Shown piece after piece: positions 61,999 to 64,000 of a stretch of 64,000 nt of DNA. The notes beneath the pieces are model-generated. The model made no database searches and was not told where the DNA came from. It worked only from the letters and a program-made list of their open reading frames with translations. The translations under genes were made by a program, and so were the position numbers. The stretch covers positions 1,213,001-1,277,000 of the forward strand of contig NZ_CP024920.1 of assembly GCF_002795865.1 (NCBI RefSeq), read 5' to 3'. Position 1 is the first letter of the stretch, and every line of letters begins with the position of its first letter. The DNA comes from Qipengyuania seohaensis (lineage in GTDB: Bacteria; Pseudomonadota; Alphaproteobacteria; Sphingomonadales; Sphingomonadaceae).

Positions 61999-64000
61999 TC
62001 AGGCGTCCTCGAGCCGGGCCTGCATGGCATCACCCGCCGCTTCGACCAGCCGCGCTTCGACACGGTTCTGCCGCTCTCCCTCGACCAGCTTCCCGCCGGT
62101 GAGGTCGGTCACGTAAAATGTGTCGACGGCACGCTCCCCGTAATGGGTGATGTGCGCGGAGTAGACGACGAGCCGGCTTTCGAACAGCACGCGGGCCAGC
62201 CGGTTGAGCAATGCGGGCCGGTCGCGCGCATTGACCTCGATCACCGTGAACCGGTTCGACGCCTTGTTGTCGAACAGCACGCGCGGGCTGACATCGAATG
62301 CCTTGGAACGGCTGTGCGGCAACGGGCGCTGCGCCAGTTTCGGTGCAAGGTCGACCCGGTTTGCCAGCGCGTCAGCGATGGAGGTCTTGAGGCGCTCGAG
62401 CTGCCCCTCCTCACGGAACGGGGCACCGTGCGGATCCTGCACCAGGAAGTTGTCCAGCGCCCAGCCGGTGCGCGTGGTGTGGATGCGCGCGTCGATAATG
62501 TTGCCGCCCGCAAGGTGGATGCCGCCCGCAATCCGGTAGAACAGGCCGGGGTGGTCGGCCGCGATGACCGTGACCAGCGTGGCCCCGCGCGCCTCGTAGA
62601 ATTCGCAATGCACCGACAATGCGTGGTCCAGATCGCGCGCTGCCGCATAGTGGACGAGGTTGAGCGCCACGATATCGAGCGGTTCGGCGATCCAGTAGGA
62701 ATCGTCGAACGTTTCGCCCAGCTCGGCGACTAGGTGACCCTTCTCGCCCAGCATTTCGGCCGCGTCGGCCTTCTTGGCAGCGACCTTTTCCTTGCGTCCG
62801 TGCCGCATGTGACCGAGCCGCAAACGCTCGGATGCGGCATCGTACAATTCGCCGAGCAGCTGGCCTTTCCAGCTGTTCCAGGTCCCCGGACCGACCGCAC
62901 GGATATCGACTGCGGTCAGGATCGCGAGGTGGCGGAGGCGCTCGATGCTCTGCACCTCGCCGACGTAATCTTCGATCGTCTTGGGATCGGTCAGGTCGCG
63001 CTTCTGCGCCGTGTGGCTCATCAGCAAGTGGTGCAGGACCAGCCAGGCCACCAGCTCGGTCTCGCTCTCGCTGAGGCCGAAGCGGGGGCACAATTCATGG
63101 GCCACCTCCGCACCGAGAACCGAATGGTCGCCTCCGCGTCCCTTGGCGATATCGTGGAGAAGCGCGGCGACATAGGCGACCCTGCGCGAAGCGACCTTGT
63201 GGATCAGGCGGGTGGCGCGCGGATGGTCCTGTTTCAGTTCGCCCTTCTCGATCTGGCTGAGCAAGCCGATCGCGCGGATCGTGTGCTCGTCGACAGTATA
63301 GTGATGATACATGTCGAACTGCATCTGGGCGTTGACCTTGCCGAAATCGGGCACGAAGCGGCCGAAGACGCCGGCCTCGTTCATCCAGCGCAGCACCGTC
63401 TCGGGATCGTTGCGTCCGGACAAAAGGTCCAGGAACAGCGCGTTGGCGCGTTTGTCCTCGCGCACAACATGATCGATCAGCTTAGCGTCGCGCGCGGCCT
63501 GGCGCATGGTTTCCGGGTGGATTTCCAGCTCTTCGGCTTCGGCCAGCTGGAAAATCTCGATCAGGCGGACCGGGTCCTTGCGGAAATAGTCGTCCGAAGG
63601 CGCGGCGATGCGCCCGCCGAATACGCGATAGCCCTTCAGTTCGCGCGGCTTCTGCCGGAAGGTGGCGAAGAATCCGCTGCGCGCTGCGCGGGTGGCCAGG
63701 TCGTCCTCGATATGGGCCAAAAACACGCCGGTCAGGCTGCCGACGTGTTTCGCCTGGAGAAAATAGAACTGCATGAAACGCTCGACCGCGGACTTGCCCG
63801 GACGGTCGGCGAAATTCATCCGCTCCGCAACGCGCCGCTGCAGGTCGAAGGTCAGGCGATCTTCCGCCCGGCCCGTGATCGCGTGCATGTGGCAGCGCAC
63901 GGCAAGAAGGAAGCGCTCGGCGCGGCGGAAGGTGCGGTATTCGTTGCGGGTCAGCAGCCCGCTGTCCACCAGTTCCGACGCGCTGCGCACGCGGTGGATG
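61999..64000 (-). CDS. glnD: GlnD, PII uridylyltransferase/uridylyl-removing enzyme (5' end outside window)
   Basis: GlnD senses glutamine and attaches or removes UMP on PII proteins to control nitrogen use. Only the C-terminal 667 residues are visible; the frame runs off the right edge and the N-terminal nucleotidyltransferase domain is missing from the window. Seen here are the central GlnD-specific part, the HD hydrolase motif LLHDIAKGRGGDH with VLHHLLMSHTAQ, and two C-terminal ACT domains (ADHPGLFYRIAGGIHL and NARDRPALLNRLARVL). The ACT domains bind glutamine. Next on the same strand, 90 bp away, is the TonB receptor. Confidence 0.94.
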   Translation of the reverse strand, partial: IHRVRSASELVDSGLLTRNEYRTFRRAERFLLAVRCHMHAITGRAEDRLTFDLQRRVAERMNFADRPGKSAVERFMQFYFLQAKHVGSLTGVFLAHIEDDLATRAARSGFFATFRQKPRELKGYRVFGGRIAAPSDDYFRKDPVRLIEIFQLAEAEELEIHPETMRQAARDAKLIDHVVREDKRANALFLDLLSGRNDPETVLRWMNEAGVFGRFVPDFGKVNAQMQFDMYHHYTVDEHTIRAIGLLSQIEKGELKQDHPRATRLIHKVASRRVAYVAALLHDIAKGRGGDHSVLGAEVAHELCPRFGLSESETELVAWLVLHHLLMSHTAQKRDLTDPKTIEDYVGEVQSIERLRHLAILTAVDIRAVGPGTWNSWKGQLLGELYDAASERLRLGHMRHGRKEKVAAKKADAAEMLGEKGHLVAELGETFDDSYWIAEPLDIVALNLVHYAAARDLDHALSVHCEFYEARGATLVTVIAADHPGLFYRIAGGIHLAGGNIIDARIHTTRTGWALDNFLVQDPHGAPFREEGQLERLKTSIADALANRVDLAPKLAQRPLPHSRSKAFDVSPRVLFDNKASNRFTVIEVNARDRPALLNRLARVLFESRLVVYSAHITHYGERAVDTFYVTDLTGGKLVEGERQNRVEARLVEAAGDAMQARLEDA

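Overview
The window is a GC-rich, densely packed bacterial chromosome segment. The gene content, protein flavour and the order mutM-ubiE-ubiB-coaBC-dut point to an alphaproteobacterium of the Sphingomonadales, most likely an Erythrobacteraceae member (Erythrobacter/Qipengyuania type). That placement rests on recognising protein families and gene order, not on a search. I saw no rRNA or tRNA gene, insertion sequence, prophage or CRISPR array. This is ordinary core chromosome with a few accessory inserts, and no stretch over about 300 bp lacks a gene.

Layout. 1-2.8 kb: ubiG, an ArsC-like protein, ruvC and yebC. 3.0-10.5 kb: a DUF4136 lipoprotein, the dut-coaBC and ubiB-ubiE blocks, mutM behind a 24-bp perfect inverted repeat, and a GC-poor membrane protein gene. 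10.5-15.6 kb: a GST/FzlA-like protein, two exported proteins, then a glutathione-dependent formaldehyde operon (frmA, cupin, VOC protein, prolyl-tRNA deacylase, fghA). 15.6-26 kb: STAS/SEC14 protein, nucleotidyltransferase, PHA depolymerase, ABC exporter, M13 peptidase, uppP, stress membrane protein, acidic lipoprotein, phhA and PPK2. 25.7-30.8 kb: an acyl-CoA operon (acyl-CoA dehydrogenase, CoA-transferase, thiolase, dehydratase) with small acidic lipoproteins upstream. 30.9-36.4 kb: recQ, an SPFH/ribbon-helix-helix/membrane operon, a beta-helix protein, a DksA-type zinc finger and psd. 36.4-43 kb: xth-ribA-GNAT, a candidate small RNA, lolA, rpmG, and pabBC-rluA-arfB. 43-47.6 kb: a HerA-like ATPase and an EF-hand/response-regulator/kinase operon. 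47.6-64 kb: cupin-VOC, aminopeptidase P, S9 peptidase, thioesterase, ald, DUF389, ftsK, thiE-like, yggS, a TonB receptor and a glnD cut by the window end.

Functional threads. Ubiquinone synthesis is represented by ubiG, ubiE and ubiB. Formaldehyde is oxidised by FrmA to S-formylglutathione and hydrolysed by FghA. PHA depolymerase, PPK2 and the acyl-CoA cluster handle storage and carbon. RuvC, MutM, RecQ, Xth, the HerA-like ATPase and FtsK serve DNA maintenance.

Most worth following up: a structured minus-strand RNA with its own promoter and terminator (38831-38954); a tandem direct repeat resembling the E. coli RstA box upstream of the six-EF-hand/two-component operon; a ribA that seems to start at CTG in a 4-nt overlap; a roughly 170-residue acidic insert between the two CoaBC enzymes; an AT-rich palindromic leader ahead of the SPFH/RHH operon; and a symmetrical -10 element that may drive two leaderless transcripts (thiE-like and yggS). 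No obviously new multi-gene defence or biosynthetic system was found.
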